Source: Xylaria sp. FL1777 (lineage: Eukaryota > Ascomycota > Sordariomycetes > Xylariales > Xylariaceae). Taken from it: a stretch of 64,000 nucleotides of DNA. The position numbers and the translations under genes are program-made. Positions 1 to 10,519 of this stretch are shown here, piece by piece (the first letter of the stretch is position 1; every line of letters begins with the position of its first letter). The notes under the pieces were generated by a model. That model made no database searches. It was not told the origin of the DNA and saw only the letters and a list, made by a program, of their open reading frames with translations. The stretch spans positions 186,001 through 250,000 of the forward strand of contig MU400515.1 in the NCBI GenBank assembly GCA_022578965.1, written 5' to 3'.

Positions 1-127
1 ATTATGGACCGCCCGAGAAGGCTCTAACACTCAGGCCAAAGAAAGTTTCTAATGTGAACCGCCCAGCCCTATTTGGACTCATAGTTAGTATATTTCTGGC
101 TTGCTTTTGATCGTTAGAACTCTAATG

Positions 128-163
128 GACGAGCGTGAAGACGAGCGCGAAGACGAGCGCGAA
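128..163. repeat. 12-bp tandem repeat, 3 units
   Basis: Three copies of GACGAGCGYGAA in a row, differing at one base. Read from the ATG at 126 they give repeated Asp-Glu-Arg-Glu, but that frame closes after about 35 codons. Confidence 0.7.
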
Positions 164-801
164 GACCAAGACTTCCCAAACGCCCACTTCTCACGCTCTG
201 CAACAATACCGGTATTCTAAGCACTTCAATAAGCCTTCCACATCTCGGCAGAACCCAGTGGGATCCAGTACCCCTAAGAAAAGGAGCGGCAGGTGTAACA
301 CATATTCCAATTTAGATGTAGGAGGAGAAAGCAATGTTATTGGTAACACGATCGGAAACACAGAAGTTGACACTAAGATTTACGGCGCAAAAGTGCGCGG
401 CTATGGCCACACAGTTGGCGACCATGTACCCGAAATTGTTCTTAAGAGAGCACGCATTGCTGAGAAGCGGACTAACATCCATAAACCTCGTCCGAGCGAT
501 TACTACCGGGAAAGCTCGACAGAGAGGGACCGGGGATAAAAACTGAGAAGGACGCTGTGAGGTGAAAGTATAGGCATATTATGAATTTATGTTGCCTTGC
601 GAGAGGTTTAGAGTTCTATCTTGGGTGGCCCTGGTAATGGTCTACGATTACTCTCTTTGTTCTCTAGAAAGTCTGCACAAAATAGGCGCCGATAAGAAAT
701 TGCTACGGGAATTGATTACAATTATCGAGGCTGGAAAGGTAAAAGAGGATATATTCGCTACCTATTGGAACACGGATTTCAGAACTAGTTACAAATTGTC
801 G

Positions 802-836
802 AAAACAAAACCAAAACCAAAACCAAAACCAAAACT
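802..836. repeat. (CCAAAA)n simple repeat
   Basis: About five tandem copies of CCAAAA. In one frame they encode alternating Lys-Pro at the end of a short open frame of unknown status. Confidence 0.8.
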
Positions 837-1622
837 CTACATTCAACGAATTTGCTTCATTTCCTGACCGTGCTATAAATTAATCCCTTATTGAAAGAAA
901 GGCTAGTGAGCAAGGGCTAGATAGGAAGACTCAACTGATTCGGCTTGCCGAACTATTCTTATATATCACTAGGTTTTGAAATACGCGTGGGAGGGAGCAA
1001 GGCGCGTACGATGATGAATAGTTGGTACTCTCTCACCATATAAGCTGTACGATTCCATTATATCTCAACCTGGTGTATGGGAAACTCGTAGAAGCCGAGA
1101 CCTTGAGCAATTACAGTATAGACGAAGTTATTATAAGTACGTTGAGCTTGTTTTCGGCAAGACTACCTACTCAACTTCACACTCACGGATATTTTGAGAG
1201 CATTTCATCAAAGAACCTACAGACTATGCAAAAAGTGTCAGCGATAGCCCCTACCGGTGTTGTGCTCCTTAGCTGAGTTAAATTTGGTGGTTTGGATGCC
1301 ACCTTCGGTAGGCTAGCAAGCGTCCTGCATACCCATTTTGCGACTCTAAGATCACCTAACCGCGTGGTCGCTGTGAAGGTACAGTAGAAGGAGGGGAAAA
1401 GTGCATTTTCTTACTACTCAGCTCTCGCTCACACCGAAGTATCCCTGCGTGTTTGTAATTCGCTCTAAGTTGTGTGAATCTCTCTAACGCGAGCCTCTCC
1501 CCTTTTTGTGATCACCAATCGAGTCGCGATGACCCGTCTCAATCCACCACATAGTTCATCCAAGGTCAGTCTCGTAACAGACCTTTCATACCCAATAACA
1601 ACATTCTTCCCAATATTCTATC

Positions 1623-2052
1623 ATGTCGACGACTAAGCGGTCGAACATTCCCGACGCCCCATTTACACAATGTTACTGTGAAAACAAAGCCCCGTACCTG
1701 TTCATAGCTCCTATAGACGAGCATGGACACCCAGATTGGAGCTCTGCCTGTACGCCCTACCGTTGCTAATTGATTGTCTGTTGATTTCAGGGGTAGTCTC
1801 TAATACCTCTGTTTAGATGTTGAACGAGCGGCGATTTGCTGGGAGTTGAAATGTAACTTTTTCTCCCGTTGGCCTCAGAGTCAGAGTTCGACGTCCAGCG
1901 AAGAAATCCAACAGTGGAAAGATCAATATCACGAATGCCCCCCCGTACGGCAGAAAATATTCGGAAACACACAGAAATCTCGATATGACCGAGTTAGAGT
2001 AATGGGCACAGATAACATTGTTGGTGGTAAGAACCCCTATCACATCGTTTAA
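1623..2052 (+). CDS. Small GRF-like zinc-finger protein, two exons
   Basis: Model: exon 1 1623-1749, intron 1750-1816 (GTACGC donor, TTTAG acceptor), exon 2 1817-2052, total 120 aa. Phases fit. The protein has a CYC pair at residues 17-19 and, after the splice, CWELKCNFFSRW at 50-61. This resembles the GRF zinc finger, in which a C-x-C is followed by C....(K)C.FF.W. GRF fingers in topoisomerase III, APE2 and fungal proteins bind single-stranded nucleic acid. Here the finger is the whole N-terminal half, followed by a charged Gln/Lys-rich tail, so an independent function cannot be inferred. The link between the two halves rests on the proposed intron; a donor at GTTGCT a few bases downstream is an alternative. 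The Cys spacing between pairs is long and the Gly-Arg of GRF is not evident, so the family call is tentative. Confidence 0.5.
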
Positions 2053-2635
2053 TGTTTATTTTAATAGCACTGAGTAACATACGGGGATAGATACAGTAAT
2101 TAGCGGCACATTTCTACAGGACAATAGTATCGTTATTCCGTTGTACCCAACTGAGTTCCCATTCATAACCATGTTGGATAATAGCACTGAGATTCCCCGG
2201 CACCAAAGAAAGCTACTTCGCAGACTCCGAGTGAAAATATTGAATAGGAGATAATAATTCCTCTGTAACACCCCGCATGTATTTTTACCTCTCTGGTAGT
2301 CTAGATAGAAGCAATAGGCCAAAGAAGTCTCCGGAGACTCGAGCTTGTTGTGTTAAATGGAAATACGAGTTCAAGTCCAACGACTGACCTCCCACAGTGA
2401 CTGGTCCTTCAACATGAATTGGTATGAGATCCATAATCCAGCCTTGCTCAAGAGGAACGATGGTAGGACGGTGGAAGTGAATGGCTATGACACGGGTTTC
2501 CAAGATCTTTTTCGCTTGACGCGGAATACGGTTCTTAAGAGAAGTACAGTTAGCAAAACGAAACAATCTAAGAGAAATAAGTCGTGTCACTTTAAAATGG
2601 AATTGGGTAGGAATGTGCTGTGAGGTTCAATAAAC
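2053..2635. other. Intergenic, nothing recognised
   Basis: Short open frames on both strands overlap each other and show no family motif. I see no gene or repeat I can support. Confidence 0.4.
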
Positions 2636-2851
2636 TCATACCTGGATCTCATTCGCAAACAGCTCTAAAAGATCCGATGTTATCGTAGCCAGACCCTTGG
2701 TGTTCTTGCAGATATCAACGTCGTCAACAATCTGAAAGTTTGCATCTTTGCTCAACAGCCATGCTGCGACTTTTCCGACCTCGGCGTCGGCACCTGATGG
2801 TAAGGACTTGCTCTGAATGTCCATCTTGTTCTTGTCGTCTAGTTCTGACAA
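2636..2851 (-). CDS. Hypothetical small ORF or terminal exon
   Basis: An open frame of about 70 codons ends in a stop at 2636. The 5' end has no ATG at the frame start: the frame is preceded by TGA and then by TTGTCAG, which could be a 3' splice site, so this may be the last exon of a longer, partly lost gene. An internal ATG near 2822 would give about 62 aa. The product is acidic and helical in appearance, for example VGKVAAWLLSKDANF, but I do not recognise a family. Upstream DNA on this strand is A/T-rich and offers no obvious partner exon. Confidence 0.3.
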   Translation of the reverse strand: MSELDDKNKMDIQSKSLPSGADAEVGKVAAWLLSKDANFQIVDDVDICKNTKGLATITSDLLELFANEIQV

Positions 2852-5164
2852 TGGTCATCCCACATTAAGCCGATGTACATGATATTAGTACGATTCTTGA
2901 AAACAAAAAAGAGAGGGGAGGAATAGGCGACATCTTTCAATCGAGGCTCAATTGTCCACCATGTATGTCAGCTTAGCTTTGCTGGGTAGTATGCAGGTCA
3001 TGGCATTGGCGGTGTAGGCTCCAAAAATGTTACCCCTTTATTTCGGAAGATATAATAATAATAAAGATAAAAATAAAAAAAGAATAGCTAAAAGAAAAAA
3101 AAAGAAAAGAATCATGCAAACGTTCCAAATGCTAGCAAAGTTGTAGGAAATCAGACAAAATCCAATAGCGCATTGGGAAAAAGGGCAATGTGGTAGATCT
3201 TAATATTCTATATGAACTTAACGTTTACATCCAATCCTCATTAGTATGATAAAAGAATCAATGCAACCGGAAGCTCGAAGGAAAATGTGGCCAATAATGA
3301 GAAGTCGGTATGGAAGCCTCCTGGGCTGGATCTTCTAATGTGAGTCCCCGACACCAAACGCCACATGTAGTTTGGGTGGGGGTCTTTGTGTGACTCGCCA
3401 CCTAGGTATGCGAGATGATGATCGAAGAAGCTAATTGAATATTTAAAATGCTTTTTTTCAGTACCTGATGGAGGGGAGCTCTCTAGATACAAGCGAGACT
3501 TTGATATTATCGTAACTACTAACTACGGACTTACTTTAGTGTAATATTCGACATGTTAGCAGGTGTTGATTATAGGAGTACCGAAGTAAGCATAACAATG
3601 AACATGGAATGCTCAGCTCTCCTATGATGACGATTGTTTAAATTCCAGCTGGCGAAATGGTAGGCATACGAGCGCTGCATTTAACTGAATTACCTTCGTG
3701 AGTAAGGCGGGAAGACCTCATTATATACATGAACAGGACCTATGCCCTTTATAGCCCCTAGTCTAATACAGTACATGAAGTGATTTCTTTACCTAGTCCA
3801 CTTTCTCAACAGCGATAGTAAACGGCCAATCCCCTGTATCCCACCTGAGAAACAGTCAATATCTTAGCTTCTGCCGCTTCATTGAGTGACACAAGCCCGT
3901 AAGTTCGTCATGCATTCATTCTATCAGCTGCTGTGCATATGCGCTAGCGCTATCGCCCCTCGGATACTCCTATCCTTAATTTTCACCTTGACGAACTGCT
4001 TGCATTTTGGTAGCTTAATGAAAGGGCGGTAATCGAGTGAGATGAAGAGGAAGAGGGCTCACCTTCATTTAAAAAATCATGTTGACCCAGTCGGCTGTAG
4101 AAACGACGGTGCTCGGTGTCGGTGAGACCATAGTAGCCACGTTCTCACTTGCTACAATCCTCACCGACTTACTTACATTCTCAAGCAGAATACAACATGG
4201 GAGATTAATTGCGCAGAGGTGCAAGTAAGACCTTACCCGATCTCTCTAGGTGTAGCCTTAGTCATGTATAGCCATTATACCAGGTGTATCTACTAGGCCG
4301 CCACTATGATCGGCTTGTCCGAGAGACGTTATTATAACCGCGGCATTACTAAGTCGGCACAATCCCACCGGAAAAAGAAAAAAAAAAAGTTCGGCGTTTA
4401 CCGGTGCGCGGCTTGCAGCATATACCATAATTACAATCCGTGATATGTCAGAGTATACTTGGTATTCTCGTTAGATTATTTTCAACTCTATGTTACAATA
4501 CATAACGACGTCATCTGTAGGAGTCCTATATAGAGTTGCAGTATGTGGAAACCCCCGGATCTAGGGGAGATTGTTCAAACTACGGGGTTACTAGGAGTGT
4601 AACTCCTTTCAATACTCCATCAGAACTTTAGAAACCTAGCACAACAATCCCAGAAAAACTCGGCTTACCACGAGAATCGCTGCAATAAGCTAGCTTTAAA
4701 GGAGGATTTCAACTTAGGCCCCAAGAATAACAGCAGGATTGGTTTCTAGCTTGATAAGTAAATCTAAACTTGTTGAAATCAATCCTTGTTAAGGGAGACT
4801 CAAATCAGGCAGTCATAAGCACGTAATAATAGCCACATCCATGATCATTTAACAGATCAGCCCTGGGTTTAATGGGTATAATGGGTATTGATGCTATAGT
4901 TATACCACAGTCGTAATATTAACCTTTGTATTCAACGACTTTCCTCTTCTTTCCTCCACTCAACGATTTCCCTATTCTTCCTTGTACGATTCTCCTTTCC
5001 CTGTCCCTCTTCCTCTTCTTCCGCTTCCTTTCGTACTTTCCCTTTTACACTCTTTAACACTATGGTATCTTGGAAACAAAAACAATACCAAGAAAAGCAA
5101 AATAAAACAAGAAAAAACACACCCAACACCCAGCGCCCCAGGCCTTTCCTTCCTATAATTATAT
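2852..5164. other. A/T-rich intergenic region with polypurine/polypyrimidine tracts
   Basis: No gene is supported. There is an A-rich low-complexity run at about 3050-3112 and a poly-A run near 4372-4390. A strongly pyrimidine-rich tract at about 4935-5045 lies just downstream of the Ulp1-like gene, so it would be GA-rich in that gene's 3' UTR. Confidence 0.5.
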
Positions 5165-7745
5165 TTAGAGTTCTCCAAGGTCGAACTCGCCGTGAAACCC
5201 TCCATTGAGCAACATTGCCGCTATTCTCCGTCTTTGAATCGGCATCTTGTCCTCATCGTAACACATCGGACTGAGGCCCAAGGCCAAGCACATAGCGTTC
5301 GTGATAACGAACATGCCGCAGTCCCACGCGTTCGTCTGCCTTGGTGCTCCAAACTCCTGTGTGTCCCATTCATCAGCAACAAACTTGTCGCCGAGGAAGA
5401 GCTTCAACCACTGATATGCGTGGCGTAGCTGTGTCTCATTGCGATTATGAAACGAGTCCATGTATGAGACCGTTCTGCGTGATGGTCGAATGACAATGAG
5501 GGTCCAGTGAGAGTTCAAATTGACGGGAATGAGGACAGTGTCGATATTAAAGAAATTGGCTGGTGTCATGTTCCATTTGCGACTAAATGGACGGGGATAG
5601 AGTTTTTTATAATCGCCGCAGAAGGCGTTCCAATATAAAGATGAGACAGCAACACACTTGGGAGGGTCAACCTTGAGCTTAACACCAGCCTTCTTGTTGA
5701 CATAAGCTGCAAGGCAACACAGGGTAGAGTGTACGCAGTCGTCGTTGAGCCAGGCCGTCGGCGGGACAAGCTTAGCGAAGTCTCTCGGCTTAAGCTCAAT
5801 AGCATCGGGATGCACAGCTTTGGGGTCGAAAGTGCCGTTCTTGGGTGCGTCTAAAGCTCGGATCACCCACTCAGGGGAAGGCTCACGAATGAGAGTAGAG
5901 TTAGGCCGACGGACGCCAAGATGAGTGAGAGCGGCGTTTTGTGATTCAATTTCTTCCTGACGAAGTCGTTCCATGAGCTCCCGTTTCAAATGCTCAACCT
6001 TAAGAGCATCAGCTGGCAGGTCTTCGTCCTCGAGGCCGGGTAAGGAATGCACAACATCATTCGGGAAGAACTCTAGGACGTTATCGTAGAGAGCCTTCTC
6101 TGCCTTTGGAGACACATGAGCATCTGTGAATGTCAAGACTGCCGTATCCTTACGACGGAGTCTCTCAATGCCCGGTGCCACTGGGAGAGGATCTTCAGGG
6201 AGCCGAGTCTGAAGCGACACATTTCCCTTCCTGAATGGTGTCGCAGGGGCTTTTGACACCGCCGAGTGTCTCGGAAACATGTTGACCGCTCTACGGGCAG
6301 CTGCGGTTATAGAATTCAACTTGGGCGGTGACTCCGTATCGGTGCGCTGTTGCGCCAAAATAGCTTCCGTCATGTTCAAAGCTATGGGCGCATGCTCATC
6401 CGACTTGAGAATTGATTGAGTATGTCCGGGCTTGATAGACTGCCCAGCCAAGATAGCTTCCGTCTCATGCGAAACTATGGGCTGGGGCGAGTCTATGTCC
6501 ATAGGACTGCCTGGATAGTCATCCTCGTCATCCTCGCTATCGGATGCATCATACATTGCATCAAGGGAGAAGTGACCGGCATGATTGAAATTGGGGTCTG
6601 TCTGGTTTCTGTTGAAGACTCTGTAGGGTGTTGGTGCCTCGTTGATATTGGGTAGGGAACGGCTGGGTCCAGATAGTGTGAAGTTTGCACGTGTCGGTCC
6701 TGTGTCGAATCGTGGACGCTTGGCCGCGTGCAAGGGATGATCCTCAGTAGTCTGTGTCGCTGTGCTGGTTGCAGGGGGTGTAGTGGTGGCATCTTGAGGC
6801 TCAGCGGGCCCCCACCGTACAGCTCGAATAGTACTAAGGACAAAGGCAGACAAACCTCCGAAAAAAGTAAAGAAACCTCTGGTAGGGCTGGGGAGATTGA
6901 CTGGGTTGTTGCGCTCAACATAGAAAGGAGGAGGAACCGGTGCAGGAGCCGGTTCAAAAGCTGGAGGGGGAATGCCATCTGGATCATCGGCCCACGAGGG
7001 CCAGGCGCCGGGCATGGAGAGATAGTTGTTGGTTACGGTGGGAGTAGGAGAAGATTCAGTGCGCGTAGAGGCCTGAGCTCTCTCCAAAGCTGCTCTCTCC
7101 AGAGCTCCCTGTCTGATGAGTTCTGCGTTCGCTGTCCAAAAGTCCGTAGCTGCTTGCTAAGCAGGTTCGTCATTGGCCAGCTACAGGCGTGAGCGCAGGT
7201 GGTCAGCATCATGCATGGGCTGACACCGAGTACCAAGGGAGGCAAAGGTGACACGAGGTGGGGGAAGCCAAACTTACTGTGTTGGGTTGATGGTCGGAGT
7301 CAGGATACTGGCCAGGAACGAGGAACTGAGCCGGTTCAGGCGTGCTTGTACAAGTGACAGGACGCTTTCTGCTGGGAGAGTCCGGGGAGAATACGTCCGA
7401 AGGTGCACCCTTGGACAGACCAAGCTTCTGGTTGGGGCGCACAGGGTGGCGGAGACAAGGTACTTGGATAGTTACGCGTCTGGTCTGCGACACGCCGTGT
7501 CCTTCCTGCTGTCGAGAAATGGCGCGCATTCGAGGGTTTTGCAGGCGAGAGCTGATGCTGAGGATGCGGTTTCTGTGCGTCTCACCCGCTCCGATGGCCC
7601 ACAGGAGTCCGACTCTGTTGGCTTCCAGCTCAGCTTCTCGAGCCTGGGAGGCACGATAGTCGCGACAGATCTTGCAGTGAAAATAGTGGCCAGGAGTGGT
7701 CCAACTATGAAGGACGGGAGACTGAGGCTGTGACAAGAAAGCCAT
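5165..7745 (-). CDS. Ulp1-type SUMO/ubiquitin-like protein protease (C48 family)
   Basis: Model: exon 1 7745-7278 (ATG at 7745), intron 7277-7157 (GTAAGT donor, GCTGAC branch, TTAG acceptor, phase 0), exon 2 7156-5165, total 819 aa. The C-terminal ~200 residues form the cysteine-protease domain: WLNDDCV entry motif, His in NSHWTL (~706), Asp in YMDSF (~723), Gln in RQTNAWDCG (~763) and nucleophile Cys in DCG (~769). The triad is intact, so the enzyme should process SUMO or deconjugate it from targets. The N-terminal ~600 residues are Pro/Ser-rich and probably disordered, with an acidic patch (SDSEDDEDDYPGS), as is common in fungal Ulp1/Ulp2. The first exon contains HCKIC, a possible metal ligand pair of unknown meaning. 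Exon 2 has no ATG near its start, which supports the upstream exon. Confidence 0.9.
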
Positions 7746-9882
7746 TATGATTAATAAGAAGGCCCGATCAATGGATGGACGGACAGAAGGAGGACGAAGA
7801 CGGAGAACGAAGAAGGGATGAAGGAGTGAGTATATGGATCGATGATGATGGCGCTGCGGGTGCAGCTTCTTTATGGTAATTGAAGTTGAATGCAAATGCA
7901 GACAAAAAAACGAGGCAGTAGGCAGTAGGCAGTTAAGTGCAGGCTGTCAAGGTGTGAATGCGTGAATGCGTTGAAGGCGATTGCTTTCTAGATGAAGACG
8001 ATTGGACTGTGTGACGAAGATGAGGAGAAGGAGGGGGAGGGGAAGGTGAGAGAGGGCGGGAGAGGGCTTTTATATAGTAGGTCGAGCCGTCAACAACAGT
8101 CGCGTTGACAACAGAGTTCAGAACGTCGCCTCGTTTAGGCAATTGTCAACAAGAGACCTTTTAGACTTACCGAAAACCCCCCCTACGTCATTGAAGCTAG
8201 AGTGCTACGTGCGAGTAGTCCGGGCTCATAGTTTGGGAGCGAGCTTAAAGGATGAACTATGGTCTACGGTGATGCAATGAAGCTCCTGACATGCGGTGAT
8301 ACGGGAGATTGGAGATTTTCGAGGTTGGCAATAGTCAGCCGTCAGATCGCCCTTAAGCGCGCAGCCGCGCAGCAGTCCTGTAGGTACAGGTCTGTCTTCT
8401 TGGGGGCGGGGATGTCACTACCCAGCAAAATAGGCCTAGTGGTACATCTCTGCAGGTCGCCTAATCCAGTACTCTCGTGGTACATGCAACGGTGCAGCTC
8501 TGTAACTCCGCTTCTTATTCCATATTAGGAATAGTACCAGCTGGGCATGATGCAAGTTGGCATTTCGCAATCAGACTAGTAATAACTTTGTTTTCCCATA
8601 CTCTCTCTCTCTCTATTCTACCTCCCTAAGACAGGTCGAATCGAGCCAAGTCAAATCGCCGGGAACCTACTGCTCGCCTCTTCCCTCTTCTCGAACGTCC
8701 CGACCTAAGATAACAATGCAATAGTTATACATGCATAATCCATGTTGGCGCATACCTGAGTAGAGCGAGTAGACCTTGCGACAAGAATGAATCAATCATC
8801 ATCTTCCGAACGTTCTGTGTCCTTTTCTATGGTTTCTGCATCCAGACTTACCGCGTTTCGACGTACATTCCGAACAATTCCGAATCTTCCTTGACAACTC
8901 ATCGTGCGAATATACACGACCTCTATCGTACTATACTATGCATGAAAGGTCGCCTTCTTAGATTGCCAAGTCTATTTCCTACATCGCGTGTCCATGTGCT
9001 GGGGACGGACTCGCTATCCCTCGCGTTCGAACTTTCCCAACGGTTTTCAACTCTTCCGATACTTGAGCTCTTCAATACCCGAAAGTCCTGCTCTTTTACG
9101 CGCGCTTTAATATATATCCCTCGCTGTTCTCCGATTTCAACACTCTGGCAAGCCTGTTTTGAAGATAGGTGACTCTCTTAGTCTTGGACGGTGAACACTA
9201 CAGTAGTATAGGGCTCCAAATAGTTCGCTCGTTTGCTCCGGATATCTAATATCGTAGATGCATCAGCATTCGAGATAAGACCACGAGTATGACCCGAGTT
9301 ACAAGACCGAACATAAACGTTGCACATCTCGGTAGGATCACAACTGGATCATGCATAGGGTAGTGTAGTGCATGTGGTAATCCAACAAAATTATATGTGG
9401 GATGGGAGCGATAGGACCGGCCCGCTTCGACTAGGTAAGAAGCCCCATTCATTGAACCCTGCATATATGCATGCATGAAATGACGCACTCATCGAAGCAT
9501 GCTTAGTGCGTTCGGAGTGTCCCTACCTATATTCCGATATTTGGTAGTAGATGTTTGAGTTGTCGTTGGACTATCTAACTTATCTAACTAAGGTCGATTT
9601 AGTCGGTTACTGTCAAAGTAACTTTGCTGTTCTATAATGCGTGATGTTGGGAATTGCTACAGATGTCAGAGCATAAGTGTAGTTCATCAATGTCCCTACG
9701 TTTACAAACACCCTCATTATTTTACCGTCTAGGATCTCTAGAGCAATTACCTTATATCGATCTTGTTTGCAGACAAAGACTCAACTTCGTAAACTAGACT
9801 CCTATAGCGCCCTCTTTAAAACTCCTCAATGCCGGGCTAAAAATCCTCCTGGCTTCAGCAGAGTACCCAGCAGATAAAGAAA
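7746..9882. other. Promoter side of Ulp1 gene and intergenic DNA
   Basis: The first ~400 bases are presumably the promoter and leader of the Ulp1-like gene; CAGTAGG is tandemly repeated near 7915-7932. A short (CT)n run lies at about 8597-8615. Open frames at 8259-8528 and 8891-9172 have no recognisable features. I see no further gene. Confidence 0.45.
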
Positions 9883-10134
9883 ATGTCTTCTACTAAAGAC
9901 AAAGCTGTAGCCGATGCATCCCATTATCTAGTACAGCCGGACGACTCCCCGGTCATTTCAATGACGGTCAAGTGCGCTACTGAGAAGGACGGAACACCGG
10001 AGCCCGGTAAGCCCACTGGAAAGTCGTCAACCCACCAGCCAACCAGCGGTGATGGTAAACCTTGGCAGTTGTCTTATTACAACGTGACTGATGCAAGTTT
10101 GGATTATGCTTTATTCCTTTACCCGTTTATCTAA
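9883..10134 (+). CDS. Hypothetical 83-aa protein
   Basis: An ATG-initiated frame with a fungal-type start context (AAAATGTC). The product is hydrophilic, rich in Pro, Thr, Lys and Ser, and has no signal peptide or known domain. It may instead be the first exon of a longer gene, since GTAAGC and GTAAAC donors occur inside it, but I found no convincing partner exon. It ends about 390 bp before the convergent stop of the Clr5-ankyrin gene. Confidence 0.3.
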   Translation: MSSTKDKAVADASHYLVQPDDSPVISMTVKCATEKDGTPEPGKPTGKSSTHQPTSGDGKPWQLSYYNVTDASLDYALFLYPFI

Positions 10135-10519
10135 GTAACCAATTTAGCTTGAAACTTTAGATAAGAAGGACTACACTAGTTTCATCCAAGTTGAAGTCTC
10201 TGTGCTTTGTTGAGAGGCTGGTACCCCTACGGAAGTATTCTGACCCGCGCATCACATGGCACCGTGCTCTATCCAGGTTGTTCGGAGGACGAGTTGGAGT
10301 TGCTATGATTTCTTCATTTAGCTACCTGTTCGTGATTGTGTTTCCAAATTCACTTCTTATTACTTAGCGGAATACATTTGAAAATCAAAGCTTAATTATA
10401 GTCGTACTTAGTCTGATTACTTTTAAATTCGCCTAGTTAATATACGCCCACAAGCCCTTTACAACCCTGTGATATGTTCGCACTGGGGGTAGCCTCTACC
10501 CCTCGTCCCTGATATCGCC
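10135..10519. other. Convergent intergenic region
   Basis: A/T-rich sequence between two convergent reading frames. It probably holds the 3' UTR of the ankyrin gene. Nothing else is seen. Confidence 0.4.

Larger units (their letters stand above)
1..1622. other. Gene-poor stretch with short open frames
   Basis: No gene is recognised here. Two overlapping open frames near 135-546 lack an ATG at the 5' end and match no family I know. An open frame at 589-867 ends in a Lys-Pro run made by a simple repeat. The pyrimidine- and CAA-rich stretch at about 1560-1620 looks like the 5' leader of the gene that starts at 1623. Confidence 0.4.

Noticed and set aside
5192..7733. Several plus-strand open frames of 78-161 codons opposite the Ulp1-like gene
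   Set aside because: They are shadows of the coding strand; the protease domain and splice signals on the minus strand explain the region.
8891..9172. 93-codon plus-strand frame
   Set aside because: No recognisable motif, no clear start region or partner exon, and pyrimidine-rich composition like non-coding sequence.
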